Positions 1 to 7,768 are shown, numbered from the stretch's first letter. The stretch: DNA of 35,210 nucleotides from CAIMMJ01 sp037131955 (GCA_037131955.1 JBAXQC010000025.1:1-35210), one strand, 5' to 3'. A program made the numbers and translations. Notes: a model not told the origin generated them from the letters alone.

Positions 1-795
<795 letters not shown>

Positions 796-878
796 TAAAT
801 TTTAATCTGTTTGCTCGGATTTAATTCTCAATAAAATTGAGTTCCTTCTTGCTTGTTTGCTGACTTCAAAAAATATCT

Positions 879-887
879 TCAAAGAAC
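879..887 (-). promoter_or_regulatory. boxA-like motif in rRNA leader
   Basis: The minus strand reads GTTCTTTGA here, about 85 bases before the 16S 5' end. Similar motifs precede 16S genes in many Bacteroidota and are thought to act in antitermination or processing. The assignment rests on motif resemblance only. Confidence 0.4.
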
Positions 888-939
888 TTATTTAATCTTT
901 ACTAATTCAACCAAAACCTTTTCTTTAATTTTGGGAGTG

Positions 940-969
940 CAAAAGTACTAAACTTTTTATTACCTCCAA
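940..969 (-). promoter_or_regulatory. rRNA promoter P2 (proximal)
   Basis: A second minus-strand match has TTG at 967-969 and TACTTTTG at 940-947, again with a 19-base spacer. It lies 96 bases downstream of P1 and would start near 933. Tandem promoters are usual for rRNA operons; the identical spacing supports both. Confidence 0.6.
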
Positions 970-1035
970 ATTTTTTTAGAAAAATTTTTTATTTTTTTTC
1001 TGTTGAAAAGAACGTTGTTTTTATTGATTGGGCTG

Positions 1036-1065
1036 CAAATGTACAGCTAGTTTTGATATACACAA
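1036..1065 (-). promoter_or_regulatory. rRNA promoter P1 (distal)
   Basis: On the minus strand the -33 element TTG (1063-1065) is followed after exactly 19 bases by TACATTTG (1036-1043), matching the Bacteroidota housekeeping sigma consensus TTG-N19-TAnnTTTG. Transcription would start near 1029, about 235 bases ahead of the 16S gene. The match is read directly; activity is inferred. Confidence 0.65.
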
Positions 1066-1067
1066 TG

Positions 1068-1106
1068 GCTAGTTAAAAATAATTATTAAATTTCTGTTTA
1101 ACTAGC
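1068..1106. repeat. 10-bp inverted repeat upstream of rRNA P1
   Basis: GCTAGTTAAA (1068-1077) and its perfect complement TTTAACTAGC (1097-1106) flank a 19-base AT-rich spacer. The inner edge is 3 bases from the P1 -33 element. A third CTAGTT copy lies at 1047-1052, between the P1 elements. It could be an operator or an activator site for the rRNA promoter, or a stem downstream of the SDR gene; it lacks the T-tract of an intrinsic terminator. Confidence 0.5.
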
Positions 1107-1125
1107 TAAATATCAGCTAAAAAAA

Positions 1126-1827
1126 TTACGTATTTATTGTTGAAACGTCAATGGTTTTGCCATTAAACAGTTTCTTTCGACTTGTAATAAAGTCTAAAAT
1201 AAATGCAGCAATATCTTGAGTACTTGTTTTGGAAACATAATCTGGGAAAGCTTGCCTAAGCATTTTTGTATTTACAGAACCAAGTGCTAAACAATTAAAT
1301 GAAATATTTGAATCTCTAAACTCTTCTGCCAAACATTCTGTAAGGATAGAAAGTGCTCCTTTGGAAGAACTATATGCAGTAAGACCAGGAAATTTCTTTG
1401 ACTGCGTTATTCCTCCTACACTTCCAATGGTAACAACTGAAGCATATTGGGATTTCGCTAAAAAAGGAATACACTTTTGAACGATCAAAAATTGTGAAAA
1501 AATATTTACATTATATATCGATTGAAGTTCAATTAAATTAATCTCAGAAAAAGGTTTGTTGATTAATGAACCTGCATTGCAGACTAGAAAATCTATAGAA
1601 GAAAGATTCTGAAAAAAAGTGTCAGTAAAAATTTGCTCAATCGTTTGGGGCAGATTAAAATCTACAGAAAAAAATTTAAATCTGTCTCTATGCTTATGTA
1701 TTGTGCTTTCATTAGGTTCATTTCTAGATATTCCAATAACAAAATTTTCAATATTTTCTTCTAGAATTGATTTGCAAAGCTCTTCTCCTATTCCGCTAGA
1801 AACTCCTGTAACTAAAAAATACTTCAT
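1126..1827 (-). CDS. Short-chain dehydrogenase/reductase (classical SDR)
   Basis: A 233-residue cytoplasmic NAD(P)-dependent oxidoreductase of the classical SDR family. The cofactor motif TGVSSGIG is at residues 7-14, the structural NAG at 84-86, the catalytic Ser at 136 and the YSSSK motif with Tyr152 and Lys156. Length is normal for single-domain SDRs, although the C-terminal substrate loop is short. The substrate cannot be predicted. It lies 20 bases downstream of the purine nucleoside phosphorylase and is probably co-transcribed with it and lpxK. It starts at an ATG with no Shine-Dalgarno, as is normal here. No intrinsic terminator follows. Confidence 0.92.
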   Translation of the reverse strand: MKYFLVTGVSSGIGEELCKSILEENIENFVIGISRNEPNESTIHKHRDRFKFFSVDFNLPQTIEQIFTDTFFQNLSSIDFLVCNAGSLINKPFSEINLIELQSIYNVNIFSQFLIVQKCIPFLAKSQYASVVTIGSVGGITQSKKFPGLTAYSSSKGALSILTECLAEEFRDSNISFNCLALGSVNTKMLRQAFPDYVSKTSTQDIAAFILDFITSRKKLFNGKTIDVSTINT

Positions 1828-1847
1828 TTTTTATTGATTAGAGTAAA

Positions 1848-2663
1848 TTAAAGTTCTGAAATTAACGTTTTCATTATTAGTGTCATTTTAGGCTCGGCAA
1901 CTTGGGCAACATTTTGAACATCTTGATGAGTAACTTTTACAATTTTTCCCGGAACACCCAGGTCAGTGATTATAGAAATTGCAAAGCACGGGATTGCCAT
2001 GTGCCTTGCAACAATAACTTCTGGCACTGTTGACATTCCTACTGCATCGGCACCAATGTTTCTAATGTATTTATATTCTGCAGGAGTTTCTAAACAAGGT
2101 CCAGAAACACCGGCGTAAGAACCTGTTTGAATACTTATATCATTACTTTTTGCAATTACAACTGCTTTTTCAATAAGCAATTGATCGTATGCATCGCTCA
2201 TATCAGGAAATCTGGGACCAAGCTCATTAATGTTTGTTCCAATTAAGGGGTTTGTGGGAAATAAATTAACATGGTCGTTTAATATCATCAAATCACCTAT
2301 TTCATAATCAGGATTTACGCCACCGCTTGCGTTTGAAACAAAAAGGTGTGTAATTCCTAAAAACTTCATTACTCTCACCGGAAATGTAACTTGCTTCATA
2401 TCATAACCTTCGTAATAATGGAATCTACCTTGCATTGCAACCACCTTTTTGTTACCTAATTGACCAAAAATTAATTTACCTGAATGGCCCTCTACGGTTG
2501 AAACTGGAAAATTTGGAATGTCTTCATAAGAAATAACATGTTCTGCTTTTATTTCATTTACTAATCCACCTAAACCTGTGCCTAATATTATTCCAACTTG
2601 GGGGTTGTAATTGTTTGTTTTACTTTTTATGAAGTGAGTTGTTTCCTTTATTGTCTCTAGCAT
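1848..2663 (-). CDS. punA: Purine nucleoside phosphorylase (trimeric PNP family)
   Basis: Phosphorolysis of purine nucleosides to base and ribose-1-phosphate, a cytoplasmic salvage step. The 271-residue length fits the trimeric PNP/MTAP family. Phosphate-binding GTGLGGL is at 28-34, EGHSG at 58-62 and QGRFHYYEG at 78-86. The purine-site Glu corresponds to Glu192 in LETPAE, and the ribose-site GMS is at 209-211. The position equivalent to human Asn243 appears to be Asp234 (ITD), which may affect preference between 6-oxo and 6-amino purines. The start overlaps the end of lpxK by 7 bases, implying coupled translation. Confidence 0.95.
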   Translation of the reverse strand: MLETIKETTHFIKSKTNNYNPQVGIILGTGLGGLVNEIKAEHVISYEDIPNFPVSTVEGHSGKLIFGQLGNKKVVAMQGRFHYYEGYDMKQVTFPVRVMKFLGITHLFVSNASGGVNPDYEIGDLMILNDHVNLFPTNPLIGTNINELGPRFPDMSDAYDQLLIEKAVVIAKSNDISIQTGSYAGVSGPCLETPAEYKYIRNIGADAVGMSTVPEVIVARHMAIPCFAISIITDLGVPGKIVKVTHQDVQNVAQVAEPKMTLIMKTLISEL

Positions 2664-3706
2664 ATTTTATTTATTTGGTTTAATAATTCTATCTCTTTAT
2701 TTTTTCCAATAATACTAACATTTGATTGTATTACAAAAATATCAAATTCTAAGGATTTTAAATTTTCTAAATTTTTAAGTTTTACGGAATCCTTTGCAGT
2801 TGTTATGCCTATTAAGTTTTTCTCTTTCAATTTTTGAGACTGTAGTTTAATTTTAAAAATGTCACTTTCTTTGTAGGTATGATGATCAGGGAATTCCAAC
2901 TTAATTATTTTTTTACAATTATTTTCTAAAAAATTTATCAGCTCTTTATTTGAAGCTATAGAAGTTATTAGCACTATTGTTGAATTTCTTAATTCCTGAA
3001 TTGACATTGTATTGCCTGAGATAAGGGATAACAATTCATGATTATAGATTAATTCACTAAAAAACAGACTTTGATTGTTATTTAATTTGAGTTTTTTGCG
3101 CCAATATTCATCGCTTGTATGGACTGAATTAGAGGTGGTTTTTGAAATAATAATTGAATTTGCTCTCTTGCTATTTTTTGCAGATTCTCTTAAATTTCCA
3201 AACGGTAACAAAAAATCGGAACAGAATGGATTTGAATATTTAGTTAACAATATAGAATACGTTGGTTTAATCCACCTGTGTTGAAAGCCATCGTCTAAAA
3301 TAATTAATTCTGTTTGCGGAAAATTATCTTCTATAAATTTTAGTCCATCTTTTCGTGAATTTGAAACTATCATATTTATTGATGGAAATCTATTTTTTAT
3401 TTCTACTGGTTCATCACCAAATTCAATAGGATTACCATTGGCTAAAACTTGTTTAAGAACCTTGCTTTCTCTGCCATGTCCTCTGCTTAATACTGCAATT
3501 TTCTTTTGATTAATTAATGAATTTATTAGAAAAATGGTGTGTGGTGTTTTACCTGTTCCGCCCGTTGATAAATTACCAATAACAACAACAGGAATTGAAG
3601 AATGGTAAGATTTGAAAATTCCATGGTCAAACAAAAAATTACGAAATTCAGTAATTAGAAAATAAATTAAAGAGAAAGGAAGTAAAAGGTATTTCAAAAA
3701 TTTCAT
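2657..3706 (-). CDS. lpxK: Tetraacyldisaccharide 4'-kinase LpxK
   Basis: LpxK phosphorylates the 4' position of the lipid A disaccharide to form lipid IVA, at the inner face of the inner membrane. The 349-residue protein has the family's hydrophobic N-terminal anchor (about 5-20), the Walker A variant GNLSTGGTGKTP at 44-55 and the DDGFQHR motif at 138-144. It overlaps the downstream phosphorylase gene by 7 bases. A strong minus-strand terminator ends only 4 bases upstream of its start codon, so its transcription must come from readthrough or from a promoter inside the DUF6089 gene. lpxH, another lipid A gene, is also in this window but in a separate operon. Confidence 0.95.
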   Translation of the reverse strand: MKFLKYLLLPFSLIYFLITEFRNFLFDHGIFKSYHSSIPVVVIGNLSTGGTGKTPHTIFLINSLINQKKIAVLSRGHGRESKVLKQVLANGNPIEFGDEPVEIKNRFPSINMIVSNSRKDGLKFIEDNFPQTELIILDDGFQHRWIKPTYSILLTKYSNPFCSDFLLPFGNLRESAKNSKRANSIIISKTTSNSVHTSDEYWRKKLKLNNNQSLFFSELIYNHELLSLISGNTMSIQELRNSTIVLITSIASNKELINFLENNCKKIIKLEFPDHHTYKESDIFKIKLQSQKLKEKNLIGITTAKDSVKLKNLENLKSLEFDIFVIQSNVSIIGKNKEIELLNQINKIC

Positions 3707-3710
3707 TTCA

Positions 3711-3741
3711 AAAAAAAAGGCGACACATTTGTATCGCCTTT
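3711..3741 (-). terminator. Intrinsic terminator after the DUF6089 gene
   Basis: On the minus strand an 8-bp perfect stem (arms 3734-3741 and 3716-3723, AAAGGCGA/TCGCCTTT) with a 10-base loop runs straight into a tract of eight T (3711-3718). It lies 18 bases beyond the DUF6089 stop codon and directly ahead of lpxK. Confidence 0.88.
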
Positions 3742-3759
3742 AAAATTAGGTTTAGTATT

Positions 3760-4734
3760 TTAGAACTTAGCTCTAGTTTTCTTCTTAACTACTTTTCTGC
3801 GGTTGGCTATGTTCTTGTATTTAGACTTGTAGTACTTATTTTTACCTTTTATAATATAACCAAAAGTTAGCGTGGCAGCAACGTAACCGTCTCTGTTTTT
3901 TGGGTCTCCTCTTTTAGTTCCACGGTTTTCGGAGTAATCATAACCATAATTTCTAGGATCCGCCAATAATTTTCCTTCACTATTTACTGGCGCTGCATTG
4001 GGATTATTGGCATAAAACAACATGTTAGGGTTTGATATTTGCTGTTCTATAAGCGGTGCACCTTTTTTATCAGCATACTTGTCACTAGCGTCATCTAGGT
4101 AATCTGTGTTGGTGATTCTGTAGCCTAAATCAAAGCTTAATCTGTATTTTCTATCTATTGTATAGGCAAGACCAATACCCAATGGAAAAGAAATGCCAAT
4201 AGGAGAGTATTTTACTCCCTCTGTTTGAAAATCTCTTAGTTTGTATTTTGTACCATTTATTGTTGTGGTAGGATTATAGTAAAATGCACCTACACCTGCA
4301 AAAATATAGGAACGGAAATCTGTTTTTTTCTTTCTTCCTTTTGAAAGACCACCACCACCAGAAAGTCTAGTTTGAGAGAAAAAATTCCATTCTCCTTGCA
4401 CTGAAGCTTCAATGATATTAGTAGAAAAGTTTAAGTTCCTAGCAACTCTTGATACTTCAGTAGAAAATTTATCTGCACCAGAGATGTTCAACAGCAGTAA
4501 TTGACCTTTTAAGGAAATTGATTTGTTTACTTTATATCTTGAATACCCCGCAAAATTGTAACGAGTGCTTCCTAATTTCATGTCACTAATGAAATCTCTT
4601 CGAGGTCCATCTTGACCGCCTATTTCACCTAGATAATTTGCTGCACCAAAACCACCACCGTATTCCCATCTGTACTGAGAAAAAGAGATAAATGGCAGGG
4701 CAAACAACGCAATTAAAAATAGTATTTTTTTCAT
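3760..4734 (-). CDS. DUF6089-type outer membrane beta-barrel protein
   Basis: A 324-residue exported protein with a signal peptide (MKKILFLIALFALPFISFSQ, cleavage after about residue 19). The mature start WEYGGGFGAANYLGEIGG is the hallmark of the Bacteroidota DUF6089 barrel family, followed by alternating amphipathic strands. Function in this family is not established; a structural or porin-like outer-membrane role is inferred. The last 30 residues are unusually basic (runs such as NRRKVVKKKTRAKF), which is odd for the end of a barrel. It has its own promoter at 4778-4807 and terminator at 3711-3741, so it is monocistronic. Confidence 0.82.
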   Translation of the reverse strand: MKKILFLIALFALPFISFSQYRWEYGGGFGAANYLGEIGGQDGPRRDFISDMKLGSTRYNFAGYSRYKVNKSISLKGQLLLLNISGADKFSTEVSRVARNLNFSTNIIEASVQGEWNFFSQTRLSGGGGLSKGRKKKTDFRSYIFAGVGAFYYNPTTTINGTKYKLRDFQTEGVKYSPIGISFPLGIGLAYTIDRKYRLSFDLGYRITNTDYLDDASDKYADKKGAPLIEQQISNPNMLFYANNPNAAPVNSEGKLLADPRNYGYDYSENRGTKRGDPKNRDGYVAATLTFGYIIKGKNKYYKSKYKNIANRRKVVKKKTRAKF

Positions 4735-4777
4735 AATGATAATTTTCTATTCAAATCTAATTTCATTTTCTAAGGTG

Positions 4778-4807
4778 CAAAAGTAGTTTTATTTTACAAA
4801 TTCACAA
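4778..4807 (-). promoter_or_regulatory. Promoter of the DUF6089 gene
   Basis: Minus-strand TTG (4805-4807), 19 bases, TACTTTTG (4778-4785). It uses the same spacing and the same -7 sequence as rRNA promoter P2. The start codon is 44 bases downstream of the -7 element. Confidence 0.65.
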
Positions 4808-4840
4808 AATTTGCAAACAAATATTTGAAAACTTTCTGTC

Positions 4841-4848
4841 TATATTTG
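4841..4848 (+). promoter_or_regulatory. -7 element ahead of the S41 protease gene
   Basis: TATATTTG matches TAnnTTTG 20 bases before the start codon, implying a very short leader. No TTG lies at the 19-base distance; the nearest are 13 and 27 bases upstream, so the -33 element is weak or absent. It is divergent from the DUF6089 promoter. Confidence 0.5.
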
Positions 4849-4868
4849 CAAAAAATACTTCGACCAAC

Positions 4869-6464
4869 ATGCAAAAATTATCTTTAGGACTTGTTTATAT
4901 GTTCCTTTTCAAATTCTCGTATTCGCAAAATGATATCAATCAATTAAACTCTGCAATGGATAAATTTGGTTCGGCATTGCAGATTGTAAACTATTATTAC
5001 ATGGACTCTGTGAAGCAAGATAAACTTGTGGAGGATGCATTAATTGGTATGCTTGAGAAACTTGATCCTCACTCAGTTTATGTAACACCCAAAGAACTAA
5101 AAGAATTTAATGAACCCTTAAGTGGCAATTTTGAAGGCGTTGGAATTCAATTTAACATTTTAGAAGACACAATTACGGTAATATCTCCTATTTCTGGCGG
5201 ACCTTCATTTAAGGTTGGAATTATGTCGGGCGATAGAATTGTGAAAATTGAGGATGAAATAGTTGCAGGAGTAAAAATAAAGAACGAACAGGTGATGAAA
5301 AGACTAAGGGGAAATAAAGGCACAAAAGTTAAAGTTGGAATACTAAGAAGGGGAAATAAGGAATTATTAGACTTTACAATTACACGTGACAAAATACCTC
5401 TTTACTCTGTAGATGCCGTATATATGGCATCTCCCACTGTTGGATACATTAAACTAAGTAGGTTTGCACAAACTAGCACCCAAGAAGTGAAAGATGGATT
5501 AAGCAAACTAAAATCATTGGGGGCAAAAGATATTATTTTTGACTTGCAAGATAATGGCGGCGGTTTTTTAAATACAGCGTTTGAAATTGCTGATGAATTT
5601 TTAGCAAAAGACAAGCTAATTGTTTACACAAAAGGCATTCATTCAACAAAAAAGGATTATGTTTCAACCTTAAAAGGTGATTTTGAGAGAGGCAAGTTAA
5701 TTGTACTAATTGATGAAGGCTCTGCCTCTGCTAGCGAAATTCTCTCAGGGAGTGTTCAGGATTGGGACCGAGGGCTATTAGTTGGAAGAAGAACATTTGG
5801 AAAAGGTTTAGTACAAAATCAATATCCCTTACCAGATGGCTCTGCCTTGAGACTAACAATTGCACAATATTTTACTCCAACAGGCAGGTGCATTCAAAAA
5901 CCATACGGTGGAGGAACTGAAAATTATTACAAAGACTTATTTAACCGCTACAAACACGGTGAACTTACTAATGCTGACAGTATTAAATTTCCTGATTCCC
6001 TAAAATTTAAAACCAACGGCGGCAGAGTAGTTTATGGAGGGGGTGGTATTATGCCAGATATATTTATACCCATAGATACTACAAAAAACTCTAAGTATTT
6101 AACAGACTTAATTAGAAAAGGAACTTTGAATCAGTTTACACTTTCATACGTTGATAAAAACAGAAAGAGTTTATTAGAAAAATACCCCACATTTGAAAAA
6201 TTTAAAAAAGATTTTGTTGTTGAAGAAACTCTTGTGAATGAGCTTATAAAAAAAGGTGAAGCAGAAGGTATTAAATATGACGAAAAAGGATTTAACACTT
6301 CTAAAGAGGTTGTTTACATACAACTTAAAGCATTAATGGCAAGAGACATTTTTGGGAATGCCAACTTTTATGAAGTAATAAACCAATTGAATGATTCGTA
6401 TATGAAAGCGTTGGAGTTGCTTAAAAATGACGAAGCATTTAAGAAATTTAAAATTCAGAATTAA
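4869..6464 (+). CDS. S41 family C-terminal processing peptidase (CtpA/Prc type)
   Basis: A 531-residue exported serine protease that probably trims proteins in the periplasm from their C-termini. A short N-terminal hydrophobic stretch ends in SYSQ (about 17-20), although a Lys within it makes the signal weak. A PDZ domain covers about 88-172, with the carboxylate-loop region near 89-94. The catalytic core includes DLQDNGGG (225-232), Ser287 in GSASASE and the general base Lys312 in TFGKG, 25 residues apart as in Prc and plant D1 processing protease. The C-terminal part (about 350-531) resembles the extension of Bacteroidota CtpA homologues. Its stop codon shares bases with that of the opposing marC remnant. 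Confidence 0.93.
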   Translation: MQKLSLGLVYMFLFKFSYSQNDINQLNSAMDKFGSALQIVNYYYMDSVKQDKLVEDALIGMLEKLDPHSVYVTPKELKEFNEPLSGNFEGVGIQFNILEDTITVISPISGGPSFKVGIMSGDRIVKIEDEIVAGVKIKNEQVMKRLRGNKGTKVKVGILRRGNKELLDFTITRDKIPLYSVDAVYMASPTVGYIKLSRFAQTSTQEVKDGLSKLKSLGAKDIIFDLQDNGGGFLNTAFEIADEFLAKDKLIVYTKGIHSTKKDYVSTLKGDFERGKLIVLIDEGSASASEILSGSVQDWDRGLLVGRRTFGKGLVQNQYPLPDGSALRLTIAQYFTPTGRCIQKPYGGGTENYYKDLFNRYKHGELTNADSIKFPDSLKFKTNGGRVVYGGGGIMPDIFIPIDTTKNSKYLTDLIRKGTLNQFTLSYVDKNRKSLLEKYPTFEKFKKDFVVEETLVNELIKKGEAEGIKYDEKGFNTSKEVVYIQLKALMARDIFGNANFYEVINQLNDSYMKALELLKNDEAFKKFKIQN

Positions 6465-6784
6465 TTGGATTTTAAAATAAAGTTATTCTGAAAAAGTTTT
6501 ACTGCAATTGCTAAAATAATTATACCAAATACTTTTCTAAGAATGTTTATGCCACCGGTTCCTAATAATTTTTCTAGGCGGGAGGTGTTTTTTAGAACAA
6601 TGAAAACTATGCCAATGTTAATAATAATGGCCGCTAGAATATTTATTGTTTGATACTGTGCTTTAAGGGAGACTAATGTAGTTAAAGTTCCTGCTCCTGC
6701 AATTAAAGGAAAAGCAATAGGCACAATAGAGGCAGTTTCTGGAATGTTATCTTTGTATAATCTTATACCTAAAATCATTTCCAT
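6461..6784 (-). pseudogene. MarC-family membrane protein, N-terminal half missing
   Basis: The 107 residues match the C-terminal half of MarC-family integral membrane proteins (usually about 190-200 residues): EMILGI, then PETASIVPIAFPLIAGAGT at about 15-33 and LRKVFGIIILAIAVKLF near the end. The first half, with its opening membrane helices, is absent. Immediately upstream the frame reads a stop codon (6791-6793) inside a 73-bp repeat that starts at 6789, so the family match ends within a few bases of the repeat edge. No trace of the missing part is visible up to 7126. A short functional product is possible but unlikely. Confidence 0.8.
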
Positions 6785-6788
6785 ATCA

Positions 6789-6861
6789 TATTAGTTCTAA
6801 TAATTGGGATTGCGGATAATTTTCCATCGCTATTGCCAAACAAAATTTCCGCAATGACGGT
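6789..6861. repeat. 73-bp palindromic repeat, copy 1
   Basis: This unit recurs at 6955-7027 with a single difference (A versus T within TTTTCC[A/T]TCGC). It contains an imperfect inverted repeat, ATTGCGGATAATTTT against AAAATTTCCGCAAT, around an 18-base loop, and begins with a small palindrome ATTAGTTCTAAT. The outer GTCATTGCGG...CCGCAATC layout resembles the short GTCATTGCG elements scattered in Bacteroidota genomes. It abuts the break in the marC remnant. Confidence 0.85.
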
Positions 6862-6954
6862 ACTTTTTTTAGGGTTCGCCGCATTCGAGCGACTCATTTC
6901 CTGCCTTGCTTTTTCGTTGCAACCTTAATGCAAGTATGTTTAGGTTTTTGGGTT
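6862..6954. other. Spacer between the two 73-bp repeats
   Basis: This 93-base segment codes for nothing recognisable. It is noticeably richer in C and G near 6873-6920 than the surrounding intergenic DNA, which suggests it belongs to the repetitive element rather than to the local background. The repeat period including this spacer is 166 bases. Confidence 0.4.
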
Positions 6955-7027
6955 TATTAGTTCTAATAATTGGGATTGCGGATAATTTTCCTTCGCTATT
7001 GCCAAACAAAATTTCCGCAATGACGGT
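6955..7027. repeat. 73-bp palindromic repeat, copy 2
   Basis: Direct repeat of 6789-6861 in the same orientation, 72 of 73 bases identical. It has the same internal inverted repeat. From 7028 to 7126 the sequence is ordinary AT-rich DNA leading to the DUF423 gene, with no clear promoter match. Confidence 0.85.
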
Positions 7028-7126
7028 TTATTTTTGTTGATTGAATTAATTACTTTCATTCAAATTCTTCAGTGCAATTCAACACAAGGGTTTATTTAAT
7101 AAATGTATATTTTTACAACATAAATA

Positions 7127-7537
7127 ATGAATATCATGAAAACCGTTAACAATTTTAGGTCTGCTGCCATTTTACTTGGAACAGGAATAGTATTAGGGGC
7201 TTTGGGAGCTCATTTGCTAAAGAAAATATTGCTTGAACAGCAATTATTGTCTTTTGAAACTGGTGTTAGGTATCAGATTTACGGTGGGTTTTCTGTTTTA
7301 GTTTTTTCAATAATTGAAATTATTACAAAAAAATCTTTGAAATTTATTGTGTTAACTAATTTAATTGGTGTTTGTATATTTTCTTTCTCGATATATTTTT
7401 TGGCCTTGAAAGATGTTTTAGGTCTTCCTTTAATAATTACAAAAATTCTAGGGCCAATAACACCAATTGGTGGCTTGCTGCAAATTATTTCGTGGGTAAT
7501 TTTTATTCTAAAGGCAAATAAAATATTTTTTAATTAG
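7127..7537 (+). CDS. DUF423 family inner membrane protein
   Basis: A 136-residue protein with about four membrane helices (near 12-30, 49-66, 73-95 and 113-130). GALGAHLLKK at 24-33, FETGVRYQIYGG at 43-54 and GPITPIGGLLQIISW at the end are the conserved DUF423 (YgdD/UPF0382) signatures. No function is established for the family. ATG codons at 7127 and 7136 are both possible starts; the second would give a protein beginning MKTVNNF. It is the first plus-strand gene after the repeat scar. Confidence 0.88.
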   Translation: MNIMKTVNNFRSAAILLGTGIVLGALGAHLLKKILLEQQLLSFETGVRYQIYGGFSVLVFSIIEIITKKSLKFIVLTNLIGVCIFSFSIYFLALKDVLGLPLIITKILGPITPIGGLLQIISWVIFILKANKIFFN

Positions 7538-7588
7538 GCCTGTGCAATAAATATCAATTTATGTAGTTTAATACCTGAAACTCTAAAA

Positions 7589-7768
7589 ATGCCTATGCAA
7601 AAATTCTCTACTCTCTCAAAAAAAAGCGTAAAAAGAAATTATTCAAAATCATCGGAAATTGGCTTAGAACCAAGCAGTAACGCTTTAAAAAACATACTTG
7701 CTTTTTCAAGTTCTATTGAAGCAAAAAAATGCAAAATAGGGCAAACTATTCTGTATATTTTAAATTAG
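7589..7768 (+). CDS. Small hypothetical protein (59 aa)
   Basis: An open frame from ATG 7589 (or ATG 7595) to TAG at 7766-7768 fills the gap between the DUF423 and PAP2 genes. The product starts MPMQKFSTLSKKSVKRN, is very basic, and has a Pro-Ser-Ser-Asn-Ala-Leu segment followed by ILAFSSSIEAKK and a terminal ILYILN. This layout (P-S-x(2-4)-L, then a hydrophobic Ser-rich helix, ending in a hydrophobic strand and Asn) resembles short unnamed proteins I associate with Bacteroidota. No signal peptide or membrane helix is evident. The stop is 10 bases before the PAP2 start, suggesting coupling. Function is unknown. Confidence 0.6.
   Translation: MPMQKFSTLSKKSVKRNYSKSSEIGLEPSSNALKNILAFSSSIEAKKCKIGQTILYILN

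Larger units (their letters stand above)
796..1065 (-). promoter_or_regulatory. rRNA operon leader and promoter region
   Basis: This stretch contains no gene. Read on the minus strand it holds two promoters (separate entries), a leader of about 230 bases from the outer one, a small hairpin (CTCAAT/ATTGAG at 827-832 and 836-841) and a GTTCTTTGA motif at 879-887. That motif resembles the boxA-like sequence commonly seen ahead of 16S genes in Bacteroidota. The rest is AT-rich without further recognisable content. Confidence 0.6.

Noticed and set aside
1068..1106. Hairpin downstream of the SDR gene as an intrinsic terminator
   Set aside because: The loop is 19 bases, the stem is AT-rich and no T-tract follows on the minus strand.
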